Part shown: in pieces, positions 37,163-46,010 of the stretch
Layout of the letters: each line of letters begins with the position of its first letter
Numbering within the stretch: the stretch's first letter is position 1
Assembly: GCA_965215765.1 (NCBI GenBank)
Contig: OZ244118.1
Location: forward strand, 2,852,001 to 2,916,000
Length of the DNA: 64,000 nucleotides
Reading direction: 5' to 3'
DNA from: G965212025 sp965215765
GTDB lineage: Bacteria > Pseudomonadota > Gammaproteobacteria > Poriferisulfidales > Oxydemutatoraceae
Position numbers and translations under genes: made by a program
Notes under the pieces: generated by a model
Told to the model about the DNA's origin: nothing
The model's database searches: none
What the model saw: the letters and a program-made list of their open reading frames with translations, nothing else

Positions 37163-38965
37163 ATGCTAAATAGTAAAGTTAAAGAGTACCTGGACAGTTT
37201 AGAGAAAGACCTGAAGGCTCTTAAGTCCCCCAGTGGAGAGCACCTCATCGCGAGACGTGTGACTGACATTTTAGAACAAGAGGGGGGTTACAAACCAACA
37301 AAAGAGGATAAAGCTGAATTTATTGCATTTGACCTCACGGTTATTCACCAAAATGCAGATGAACAGAAAACTTACTACGAGCCAATGTTCAGTTTTACAT
37401 ACGAAGACAAAAAGGAGTATGTCCCACCAAGCATTAAAGCAATAGACCAGAACATGCTTGAGTACTGGGAAAAAAAGGCAAGAGAAAGCAAAAACCCAAT
37501 TTTATCGTCACGATACGCGGACTTGGTAGTTGATTTCTCACCAATGACTTTGGATGAGGAAGCTGATGTTGATTTATTTCGCGTTGTCATAGATTCAAAT
37601 ATCACAATTTGTGAACAGTCTCTCGTGGTTGCTTTTGATTGCAAAACAAAAATACACAGAGCATTAGTTTTGGCAATTAGAATAAATGATAAGAAGCGTA
37701 TAGCCAAAGTAAAAGACACAATCATAAAGTTGGAAAAAAATATTGCAAGAGACGATATGCCAGAACTTTGGGGGTTTGCTTTAAGGTGGCTACTTTTAGA
37801 TTACTCTAAAAAAGTGGCCCTTGAAGGTAAAGAGAGACACGAGCTCGTAAGTGAAGCTGAAGAGCTACTTAAAAGAGTGACAGCTGACCCATTACTTACT
37901 AAAGATTCAGTCGATTTCCTTGCGGAGCACTACAAAAGTAAAAATGACGAAGTTAATCTTATGCGTGTGTTGGGTGTTTTAGAAAATTCAATAAAAGCTG
38001 ACAAGCTGACAAATTCACATGCATTTATTAAGGTATCATCCTATGAGAAAATACGTGAATCATACGAAAAATATGCATACAGTTTCCCAAAAGCTGCAAA
38101 GGCATATTATAGGGTTACAAGCGAGAATGAAACGCTTGATTTGAATGAGGAGTTTTTGCTGGAATTGCCGTTTGTAAAAAAACCCCTCAAGAGCGATGTT
38201 GGCAACTACCTGAAGGAGGTTTTTGGTGAAGTTGGAAACGCTAATTTAAAAATGGTTATGTGTAAAATTGCGCGTTGGCACTTACCACAGAGGGCTGCCC
38301 TTAAAAAGATGCTAGATGAAATTTCAAGTATATATCCTATACCTTTTTTATCTCCCTACGGATTACCGTCAGGTAACGCCATGCCCATAACCAAATCTTC
38401 CTCAAAAGATGAAATCAAAGACGAATTCTTAATATTTTACTCTTCGCGTCTCTTGCCACTCTTAGAGGTTAGTCAATACCTTGCTTTTACAATGGATGAA
38501 TTAAGAAGGCTATTTACAAAGGAAAGGATTATAGAGTATTTTGAGAAATCTTTAGTATTTGAAAACGAAAATAATAATTATCTTAAACGAGCAATTTCTT
38601 CATATTTTGATGAAGATTATCTACTTTCATCACATCTTTTTATTCCGTTAATCGAAGAAAGAATCAGAGAGCTTGCATTAGTCTGTGGGGGTGAGATATG
38701 GAAACCAAATACGTCGAAAAGAAGCGATTATTGGCCACTCGGACGGTTGCTAAATGATACGAAAGTCATAAGTTTCTTCCTTCAGATTGATAATGATATT
38801 TTGTTTTATTTTAAACTGATGCTTACTGAAAAGCGTGGATTTAATTTGCGAAATGATTTTGCACATGGCATAGGAAAGAGGAAATTTTTCCTACGTTACC
38901 CCTCAGATAGCTTATTTCATATTTTAATTTATTTGACATTAGTTACGGAAAGGGAGTGTGTGTAG
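37163..38965 (+). CDS. DUF4209-like protein, copy A (R-x4-H intact)
   Basis: 600 residues, all-helical, A/T-rich gene. The C-terminal region (AISSYFDEDYLLSSHLFIPL, EERIRELALVCGGEIW, GFNLRNDFAHGIG) matches the DUF4209/HEPN-like pattern with Arg563-Asn-x3-His568. The N-terminal 450 residues have no domain I can name. ATG 37163 follows TTTTTGAGAAT with only a weak ribosome-binding site. Proteins with this C-terminus are common in accessory and defence islands; activity unknown. Confidence 0.65.
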   Translation: MLNSKVKEYLDSLEKDLKALKSPSGEHLIARRVTDILEQEGGYKPTKEDKAEFIAFDLTVIHQNADEQKTYYEPMFSFTYEDKKEYVPPSIKAIDQNMLEYWEKKARESKNPILSSRYADLVVDFSPMTLDEEADVDLFRVVIDSNITICEQSLVVAFDCKTKIHRALVLAIRINDKKRIAKVKDTIIKLEKNIARDDMPELWGFALRWLLLDYSKKVALEGKERHELVSEAEELLKRVTADPLLTKDSVDFLAEHYKSKNDEVNLMRVLGVLENSIKADKLTNSHAFIKVSSYEKIRESYEKYAYSFPKAAKAYYRVTSENETLDLNEEFLLELPFVKKPLKSDVGNYLKEVFGEVGNANLKMVMCKIARWHLPQRAALKKMLDEISSIYPIPFLSPYGLPSGNAMPITKSSSKDEIKDEFLIFYSSRLLPLLEVSQYLAFTMDELRRLFTKERIIEYFEKSLVFENENNNYLKRAISSYFDEDYLLSSHLFIPLIEERIRELALVCGGEIWKPNTSKRSDYWPLGRLLNDTKVISFFLQIDNDILFYFKLMLTEKRGFNLRNDFAHGIGKRKFFLRYPSDSLFHILIYLTLVTERECV

Positions 38966-39448
38966 TATCCTGCTTATGTTGCATCTCAGTTTTTGTTGGA
39001 AGGTAAAAGAGTAAAAGCAAGAGGGTTGATCAGAAATCGTGCTGCGAGCAATCACTCAACGCAGTGGTAAGAGCGAAGTACTTGCTCCGTGTGGAACCTG
39101 GCTGAAAGATTAACAACTGGTGTGCATGCCTTACTGTCATCCTTAAACGACCGTTTAGTGCTTTTCAACACATTTATCACATGCCGAGGTGCAGAACTGC
39201 CATTGCCACGCACTGAATTTTTTACAGACGCTGTGGTACATTAGCCCAATCAAACTTTGGTACAAATATTTCTCACGAAGAACTGATGAAACTTAAAGTC
39301 AACCTTCGCACTTTTAACCTCCAAGTAGAAATGCTTGCCAAAAAGATGAATGCCGAAGCTAAAAGGTTTCATCACACCATTAACACCAAATGCGCTCTGT
39401 AAAGGATAGTTTGCAAAATGCAGTTATTGAAAAATAATTTTTAAGGTT
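38966..39448 (+). other. Gap between the DUF4209 paralogues
   Basis: No convincing gene. One 38-codon frame at 39286-39402 (MKLKVNLRTFNLQVEMLAKK...) is basic and helical but has no clear ribosome-binding site. The last 60 bp before 39449 resemble the 60 bp before 37163, so the upstream region was duplicated with the gene. Confidence 0.3.
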
Positions 39449-41245
39449 ATGCTGAATATTAAAGTTAAAGAGTACTTGGACAGTTTAGAGAAAGGATTAA
39501 AGTTTATTGAGTCCAGTTATTACTTGCAACATATTTCTCTAAGAATAATTGATCTTATTGATGCAAGCAAAAGTTCCAGACAAGTAAGTGAGAATAAGGC
39601 GGAGGAATTTGCCTTTTACTTAGAAGATGATAATCCAACCAGATACACCGACTGGGGAACTTATTATGAGCCTATGCATATTTTCACAGACACAAACGGG
39701 CAAGATAACGAGTACCCAAGCATTAAAGAAATAGACCAGAACATGATTGAATATTGGGCAATAAGAGCAAAAGAAAGCAAGAACCCAATTTTATTGGCAC
39801 GATACGCAGATTTAGTAGTTGATTTCTCGCTGATAATCTTGGGCAAGAATGCCGCAATTGATTTATTTCACACAGTAATAGAATCAAATATTAAAATTTG
39901 TGAAAAGAGCCTCGCAATTCCTTCAGTTTGCATAGCGAGAGCTAAAAGAGCATTAGACTTGTCAATTAAAATAGCTGACCAAGGTCGTATACGAAAAGCA
40001 AAAAGCACAATCATTAAATTAGAAAAAAATATTGCGAGAAGCGATAGTCAAGGACTTTATGGTTTTGCTTTTGAGTTGCTACTTTTAGATTCTTCTAAAA
40101 AAGTAACCCTTGAAGATAATGAAATAAATGAACTTATATGCGAAGCTGAGGACAGGCTTAAAAGAGTGGCGTCAAACCCAACACTTGTTGGTGATACTGT
40201 CCCAGTTCTTGCAGATTGGTACTCAAGGAAAAAAGACGAAGAAAACCTTATGCGCGTTTTGAATGCTTTTGAAAATTCAGTAAAAACAAACAAGCTGTCA
40301 AATTCAAATGCATCTTCGAAGAGATTTGATTTTGTCAGCATGCAAATGACTTACGAAAATTATTCATGCCGCTACCCAAAAGCCAAAAAAGCAAGCGAGC
40401 GAGTTTTACAGGATATTGAGCAAATTCATTTTGACGATGGACTTTCTGCGAAATCAACTTTTGTGACAAAAGCTGACAAAAAAGATATTGATGACCAATT
40501 AAAAGCGATTTTTGGCGAAAACGAAAATGATAATTTAGAAATAGTTATGTATAAAATTGCGATTGCTCATTTGCCATCGAAAGTTATCTCCATGAATTTA
40601 CCAAATGTCAATTCAAGTAAGTATCCTGTCCGGTTTTTACCCCCCCTTAAGTTGCTTTCAGACGAAAGCATACCAATTGTCAAATTTTCCTCAGTAAAGG
40701 AGGATTGCGATGACAACTTAAAGTCTTACGCTTCGCAACACTTGGCTCTCATGCAAAGCGGTCTGCTCCTTCCTTTTACGATGGGCGAATTAAGAAAGCG
40801 ATTTACTAAAGATGAAGTTATAGATTATTTTAAAAAATCCACAGTATTTGAAAATGAAAATGAGATTTATTTTGAACGAGCAATCTCTGCATATTGGGAT
40901 AAGGACGACTTTGCTTCATTACATTTCTTTAACCCGTTGATTGAAACCGGGATCAGGGAACTTGTAAAGATTTGCGGGTGCTCGGTTTGGAAACAAGACA
41001 AGTCGAAAGTTCTCGAGCGACTGTCACTCGAAGCATTGTTAAATGATGCGGAAATTGAAAAATACTTTGATGTAAATACCTTGTTTTATTTTAGATGGAT
41101 ACTTAGTAAAAAGCTTGATTTCAATTTACATGGTGATCTTGTGCATGGCTCAGAGAAAAAAGATTATTTCCTGCGCGACGCCTCAGACATGTTATTTCAT
41201 ATTTTGATCTTGCTATCAATATTTACTAATAATGACAGCAAGTAG
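39449..41245 (+). CDS. DUF4209-like protein, copy B (catalytic Arg lost)
   Basis: 598 residues, paralogue of copy A along its whole length (same N-terminus VKEYLDSLEK, EIDQNMIEYWAIRAKESKNP, C-terminal HFFNPLIETGIRELVKICG). The motif that is LRNDFAHG in A is LHGDLVHG here (His561 for Arg, Gly for Asn; His566 kept). So if copy A is an RNase, copy B is probably inactive and may be a regulator, a decoy or a decaying duplicate. The complete 598-codon frame argues against simple decay. Confidence 0.65.
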   Translation: MLNIKVKEYLDSLEKGLKFIESSYYLQHISLRIIDLIDASKSSRQVSENKAEEFAFYLEDDNPTRYTDWGTYYEPMHIFTDTNGQDNEYPSIKEIDQNMIEYWAIRAKESKNPILLARYADLVVDFSLIILGKNAAIDLFHTVIESNIKICEKSLAIPSVCIARAKRALDLSIKIADQGRIRKAKSTIIKLEKNIARSDSQGLYGFAFELLLLDSSKKVTLEDNEINELICEAEDRLKRVASNPTLVGDTVPVLADWYSRKKDEENLMRVLNAFENSVKTNKLSNSNASSKRFDFVSMQMTYENYSCRYPKAKKASERVLQDIEQIHFDDGLSAKSTFVTKADKKDIDDQLKAIFGENENDNLEIVMYKIAIAHLPSKVISMNLPNVNSSKYPVRFLPPLKLLSDESIPIVKFSSVKEDCDDNLKSYASQHLALMQSGLLLPFTMGELRKRFTKDEVIDYFKKSTVFENENEIYFERAISAYWDKDDFASLHFFNPLIETGIRELVKICGCSVWKQDKSKVLERLSLEALLNDAEIEKYFDVNTLFYFRWILSKKLDFNLHGDLVHGSEKKDYFLRDASDMLFHILILLSIFTNNDSK

Positions 41246-41411
41246 TGACCGGCTTCCGAGAGCATCTCAGAGTGTGCTACACATAGTTTGCATGTACTGA
41301 TATTTTATAGATTTTGTGGTACAGTCAGCGGTAGTAAATTTTGACTTGTCGCTTCAACAGTGTCTGAGCGTCTGATAGGTCATAGCATAATAAGACACAA
41401 ATGTAAACATT

Positions 41412-42059
41412 ATGGATGATTTGAAAGAAAAATATATTGAAAGAGTGCAAGAATTAATACGCATGGGGAACGATATTACAAGCGGCTGTGATAACACAAT
41501 AAATAAACATACGCATGCGGCATATTATGAATGGGCCACTGGTTGTAAAATTGTATTTAAAAATATTGCTGGGTCGAGTAGTGAGTTTTACCAAGATTTT
41601 GTTAACATCTCACAAAATAAATCACTCTTGTTTAGTTTAGCAGCCGGCATTGGAATGTTAAATGCGCTAAAGACAGAAATTGAATTGGGGTTTTTGCTAA
41701 ATGTACAAACATTAGCTCTTGCTGAAGTTTTTAATGATTTTCTAGAAATGGCAGAACATTTTCTCAATAGCGGACACAAAGATCCAGCTGCTCTTCTGGT
41801 TGGGTTAGTTTTAGAAGATGGGCTACGCAAACTGGCTGATAAATTTAGCATCTCTATAAAGAAGGGGGACGACATTTCTGCCGTAAATGCGAAATTGGCA
41901 GGCCAGAAAACATATAACGAATTGACACGATCTCAAATTGAGACATGGAAAAAAATACGTAATAGCGCAGCTCATGGAAAATTTGATGAATATGATAAAA
42001 AAGAGGTGAAGGATTTTCTTGTTTGGACGAAAGGCTTTTTAGAAAAGCATCTCAGCTAA
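41412..42059 (+). CDS. HEPN-type protein, copy 2 (motif intact)
   Basis: 215 residues; MDDLKEKYIERVQELIRMGN at the start and KKIRNSAAHGKFDEYDKKEV near the end (Arg183-Asn-x3-His188). The 130 bp upstream, including TAGATTTTGTGGTACAGTCA, are shared with copy 3, so they carry the same regulatory region. It abuts a bioA fragment. Confidence 0.65.
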   Translation: MDDLKEKYIERVQELIRMGNDITSGCDNTINKHTHAAYYEWATGCKIVFKNIAGSSSEFYQDFVNISQNKSLLFSLAAGIGMLNALKTEIELGFLLNVQTLALAEVFNDFLEMAEHFLNSGHKDPAALLVGLVLEDGLRKLADKFSISIKKGDDISAVNAKLAGQKTYNELTRSQIETWKKIRNSAAHGKFDEYDKKEVKDFLVWTKGFLEKHLS

Positions 42060-42061
42060 CG

Positions 42062-42680
42062 TCACTTAAAGCAGCTTCGGATTGCGGCGGCAATTTGTCC
42101 TAGTTCTTCGCTGCTGATGATGTAGGGCGGCATCACGTACACCAGCTTCCCAGAGGGTCGGATCCAGACTCCTTTGTCCACAAAATGGGCGCACAGGGCT
42201 GGTACATCGACGGCCTCGTGTGTTTCAACCACTCCTATGGCATCTTTGCAGCGCACATCCGTGACTTGCGCTGCGTCCGGCATGAGGCGAGTTCTTCGCG
42301 CAGTTGCGCTTCAATGTTGGCGACCTGTTGCTGCCATGCTCCGGTTTTTAGCAGATCCACGCTTGCGCAAGCGACTCTGCATGACAGCGGATTGGCCATG
42401 TAGGTTGCCCGCGACAAGAGGTGGGGGTTGGTTGTCGCTGATTGTGCCGGTGATTTCGGCGATACAGTTGGGTACGGACAGGCTCAGATAACCGCCGCTC
42501 AGCGCCTTGCCTACGCAAATGATGTCGGGCGCGATTTCTGCATGCTCGCAGGCAAACATTTTTCCGGTGCAACCGAAGCCGGTGGCGATCTCGTCACAAA
42601 TCAGTAGGCAGTCGTAGCAGTCGTAGCAGTCGCACAGCTCCCGCAGGCACCGCAAATACGCGGCCTCATATATGCGCATC
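42062..42680 (-). pseudogene. 3' fragment of bioA (module 4)
   Basis: Matches the intact gene from its stop codon to RIYEAAYLRCLRELCD, with a frameshift near 42285 and a small tandem duplication (CAGTCGTAG twice, giving YDCYDC) near 42612. Homology stops at 42680. Confidence 0.92.
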
Positions 42681-43488
42681 AAGCGGCTCCCAAGACGACA
42701 CGTTAATAGGGCTGCTTCTCTTCATAATTTTTACATAAATTCTTCAAAACTATAAGTCAATCGCGCTCTAGTATTACTTATATACATGCTGGGGTTCCTA
42801 CGAAAGTACCAGCGCACTGATTTACAAAACAATTTGAGGAAATACAAATATGAAAGATAAAAATCTGACAGTTCTTAAGAAGCTTATACAGCTGATGCGT
42901 AAAAACAAGGGAGTAATAAAATTTATCACAAAATTGCTCATTAGGCATTTTATGGCTTAATTACAGGGTTACTGACAGCTTGGGTATAAACCCCTTCCTC
43001 TACTTAAATCTTGCTTTCAGCAACAATGCCGCACAAATAGCTATCTATAAATTGATGCTTAGATAATTCACTGAACTACTCTCAAGCATAACTGTCCATA
43101 AAGTTTATGGATCATAAACGCTGTTTCATGCCTGTAAGCCATGAGCCAACAACCACAAGCTAGTGGAGAATGTTATTTTCACCTAGAGGTTAGTGAGGAA
43201 CGGCTTCGGGTAACCATGGAGTTTCTGCTCCCACTGTGTTCGCTAGCAGTGCTCCAGGTTCGCGGATGTAGCGTGCGTGTAAGGCTCTTAATTTTGGAAC
43301 TACAGCAATTTGTCTCAGAACTGCGCTCATCTTGCCAAGCTATTAATGCACGTTTTAACATTACCTGTCGTGCACTGAAAATTTTTATAGATTTTGTGGT
43401 ACAGTCAGCGGTAGTAAATTTTGACTTGTCGCTTTAACAGTGTCTGAGCGTCTGTTAGGTCATAGCGTAAGACACGAATGTAAACATT
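42681..43488 (+). other. Gap before HEPN copy 3
   Basis: A 36-codon frame at 42850-42960 (MKDKNLTVLKKLIQLMRKNK...) has GAGGAAA upstream of its ATG and encodes a basic amphipathic helix; it might be a small peptide. A 98-codon frame at 43141-43437 runs into the HEPN upstream repeat and is unlikely to be real. From 43380 the sequence is the regulatory region shared with HEPN copy 2. Confidence 0.35.
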
Positions 43489-44151
43489 ATGGATGATTTG
43501 AAAGCAAAATATCTTGCAAGAATAGAGGGACTATTAGTCTTGGCTATAAAGGTTCAATCCACCCATGTTGATGAACTATTTGTGGGTGGTTTTGAAACAT
43601 TAAATAATGTCATGTATCAAGAATGGCTCTCTCGTTGCAAAAACCTTTTATTAAGTGTCGTTAATAAGGAAAATCATTTTTACCAAGACTTTACTGAAAA
43701 GACAAAAGATGGCGCACACTTGAGGTGCTTATCTTCCGGGGTTGGGATGCTAAATGCACTAAAGGAAGAAATTAAATTGGGGATTTTGGTAAAAGTAAAA
43801 ACATTGGCTCTAGCTGAAGTTCTTAGTGATTTTTTAAAAATGGCACAACATTTACTTGAAAATGATCGAAAAGATCTGGCTACTTTTCTGGTTGGGATAG
43901 TTTTAGAAGATGGGCTACGAAAGCTGGCTAAAGAAAATAGCATCTATATGATGAAGGGGAGCGATATTTCTGCCGTAAATCAAAAATTGGCAGATAATGA
44001 GATTTACAGCCGATTGACACAATCTCAAATTCAAACATGGAAAAAGCTATGTGATAGCGCGGCTCAAGGAAAAGTCGCTGAGTATGACGAAAAGGATGTA
44101 AAGGCTTTTCTTGACGGGACGAGAGCCTTCTTAGTAAAGCATCTCAGCTAA
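43489..44151 (+). CDS. HEPN-type protein, copy 3 (motif lost)
   Basis: 220 residues, same family, but the R-x4-H motif is changed to LCDSAAQG (Cys188, Gln193), so no HEPN nuclease site remains. The N-terminal part also diverges (ARIEGLLVLAIKVQSTHVDE) and the middle is longer. The C-terminal 20 residues and the 3' flank equal copy 1. It lies 2 bp from the intact bioA stop codon. Confidence 0.6.
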   Translation: MDDLKAKYLARIEGLLVLAIKVQSTHVDELFVGGFETLNNVMYQEWLSRCKNLLLSVVNKENHFYQDFTEKTKDGAHLRCLSSGVGMLNALKEEIKLGILVKVKTLALAEVLSDFLKMAQHLLENDRKDLATFLVGIVLEDGLRKLAKENSIYMMKGSDISAVNQKLADNEIYSRLTQSQIQTWKKLCDSAAQGKVAEYDEKDVKAFLDGTRAFLVKHLS

Positions 44152-44153
44152 CA

Positions 44154-45410
44154 TCACTCAAAGCAGCTGCGGATGGCGGCGCAGATTTGCCCTAGGTCTT
44201 CATTGCTGATGATGTAGGGCGGCATCACGTACACCAGCTTTCCAAAGGGTCGGATCCAGACTCCTTTGTCCACAAAGTGGGCGCACAGGGCTGGTACATC
44301 GACGGCTTCGTGTGTTTCAACCACTCCTATGGCGCCTTTGCAGCGTACATCTGCGACTTGCTCTGCGTCTCGGCATGGGGCAAGTTCTTCGCGCAGTTGT
44401 GCTTCAATGTTGGCGACCTGTTGCTGCCATGCTCCGGTTTTTAGCAGATCCATGCTTGCGCAAGCGACTCTGCATGCCAGCGGGTTGGCCATGTAGGTTG
44501 GCCCGTGGCACAGGACGTGGGGTGGGTTGTCGCTGATTGTGCTGGCAATCTCGGCGGTACATACGGTTGCGGCCAGGCTCAGATAGCCGCCGCTCAGTGC
44601 CTTGCCTGTGCAAATGATGTCGGGCGCGATTTCTGCGTGCTCGCAGGCAAACATTTTTCCGGTGCGACCGAAGCCGGTGGCGATCTCGTCACAAATCAGC
44701 AGGCAGTCGTAGCGGTCGCACAGCTCGCGCAAGCGCCGCAGATACGCGGCCTCATATATGCGCATGCCGCCAGCGCCTTGGACGATGGGCTCGATGATGA
44801 CTGCGGCGATTTCACGGCAGCGGCGATCCATGACTGCCTCCAGCTCAATGACTGCGTGGTCTTCACTCGGTGCGGAGACAAAAATGTTTTGCGGTAGCAG
44901 GTGGCTGAAAAACCGGTGCATCCCGCTTTCTGGATCGCAAAGGGACATGGCGGCGAAGGTGTCGCCGTGGTAGCCACCATGGACGGTCAGCAGCTTGCGT
45001 TTATCCCGGAATTTTTTGACTTGCCAGTACTGGGTGGCCATTTTTATCGCGACTTCGACGGCGACCGAGCCTGAATCGCAATAGAAAATTTTCTCGCATC
45101 TGGCCGGCAGTATTTCCAGCAGGCGTTGTCCAAGGTGAATCGCTGCTTCGTGCGTCAGGCCACCAAACATGACGTGGGAGAAATCATCGATCTGGCTATT
45201 GGCAGCAGCGTTCAGCACCGGGTGGTTATAGCCGTGTATGGCAGCCCACCAAGACGACATGCCGTCTATCAGCTGCCGTCCATCCGCCAGTTTGAGGCGT
45301 GTGCCTTGCGCGCCCACCACCTGCCAGGCAGGGTGATCGCCGGGTATCCCGCTGTAAGGATGCCAGAGATGCTGGCTGTCGAATGCCTCCGGGCTAAGCG
45401 CTTTTGTCAT
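44154..45410 (-). CDS. bioA: Adenosylmethionine-8-amino-7-oxononanoate aminotransferase
   Basis: PLP enzyme of biotin synthesis that converts KAPA to DAPA using S-adenosylmethionine as amino donor. The 418-residue protein begins MTKALSPEAFDSQHLWHPYS and has GMSSWWAAIHGYNHPVLN, CDSGSVAVEVAIKMA, ICDEIATGFGRTGKMFA and the PLP lysine in CTGKALSGGYLSLA. Complete and uninterrupted. It follows the VOC gene by 14 bp on the same strand, so the two may be co-transcribed. Partial copies of its 3' end lie to the left and of its 5' end to the right, making it the pivot of two arrays. Confidence 0.97.
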   Translation of the reverse strand: MTKALSPEAFDSQHLWHPYSGIPGDHPAWQVVGAQGTRLKLADGRQLIDGMSSWWAAIHGYNHPVLNAAANSQIDDFSHVMFGGLTHEAAIHLGQRLLEILPARCEKIFYCDSGSVAVEVAIKMATQYWQVKKFRDKRKLLTVHGGYHGDTFAAMSLCDPESGMHRFFSHLLPQNIFVSAPSEDHAVIELEAVMDRRCREIAAVIIEPIVQGAGGMRIYEAAYLRRLRELCDRYDCLLICDEIATGFGRTGKMFACEHAEIAPDIICTGKALSGGYLSLAATVCTAEIASTISDNPPHVLCHGPTYMANPLACRVACASMDLLKTGAWQQQVANIEAQLREELAPCRDAEQVADVRCKGAIGVVETHEAVDVPALCAHFVDKGVWIRPFGKLVYVMPPYIISNEDLGQICAAIRSCFE

Positions 45411-45424
45411 CGCCGCCGGGGGGT

Positions 45425-45826
45425 TCAGCTTTTGTGCTGATCGGAAAGCGGCGGGTGATAAATCATTTGTACCGTGTTTCCTTCCGGATCCAGGCAGTAA
45501 AAGCTGCGTGCGCCGTCTCGGTGTGTGCGGGGTCCGATTTTTATGGGCACTCCGTGTGCGTTCAGGTACTGATGCCAGATATCGACGTCTTCGGGAGTTC
45601 GCAACACGATGCCCAAGTGATCGAGTCGAGTTTCGCGGGTTGCGGCTTCCGGATCACGATGAAGTGCCAGGTTGTCGCTGCCGGAGCACAGGTACAGGTT
45701 GTCCTTATCCGGACGCCACTCCACCTGGTAGCGAAGCAAATTGACATAAAACTGCTCGCAGGCTTCCAGGTCGCACACTTTTAGTGCGACATGGCACAAT
45801 CCTAGAGTTGGTGGCGGGTTGTTCAT
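45425..45826 (-). CDS. VOC (glyoxalase/bleomycin-resistance) family protein V1
   Basis: 133 residues from ATG 45826 (MNNPPPTLGLCHVALKVCDL); a longer frame upstream runs into the promoter of the next gene. Two beta-alpha-beta-beta-beta modules are visible: CHVALKV...CEQFYVNLLRYQVEW, then DHLGIVLRTPEDVDIW...FYCLDPEGNTVQMIYHPP. Members bind a divalent metal and act on small molecules; the substrate is unknown. Complete here, and again at 61877, but frameshifted in the three copies between. Confidence 0.85.
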   Translation of the reverse strand: MNNPPPTLGLCHVALKVCDLEACEQFYVNLLRYQVEWRPDKDNLYLCSGSDNLALHRDPEAATRETRLDHLGIVLRTPEDVDIWHQYLNAHGVPIKIGPRTHRDGARSFYCLDPEGNTVQMIYHPPLSDQHKS

Positions 45827-45927
45827 GATTGGCAGTCTCGTCCGGTGCTGATTATACGAGGCTTCTACTGCTGGGCTGCCCAAATTTGCAAGGGAAAAGG
45901 CGGCAATCCCGTAAAACATGGGACTAA

Positions 45928-45957
45928 TTGGAAGAAAAATGCCACAAACGTTATAAT
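45928..45957 (+). promoter_or_regulatory. Promoter P1 of the unknown gene family
   Basis: TTGGAA (-35), 18-bp spacer, TATAAT (-10). In most copies the spacer contains the inverted repeat AACGC-N5-GCGTT ending in the -10; here it is degraded (ATGCCACAAACGT). The start codon is 53 bp after the -10. Confidence 0.7.
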
Positions 45958-46010
45958 GGGGCAAGCTGTTTGAAGTAAGTTTCTGTGTTAATTGAATGTC
46001 GGGGGGAATG

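Noticed and set aside
43141..43437. 98-codon frame before HEPN copy 3
   Set aside because: Its last quarter lies in the regulatory repeat shared with HEPN copy 2 and it has no ribosome-binding site or family.
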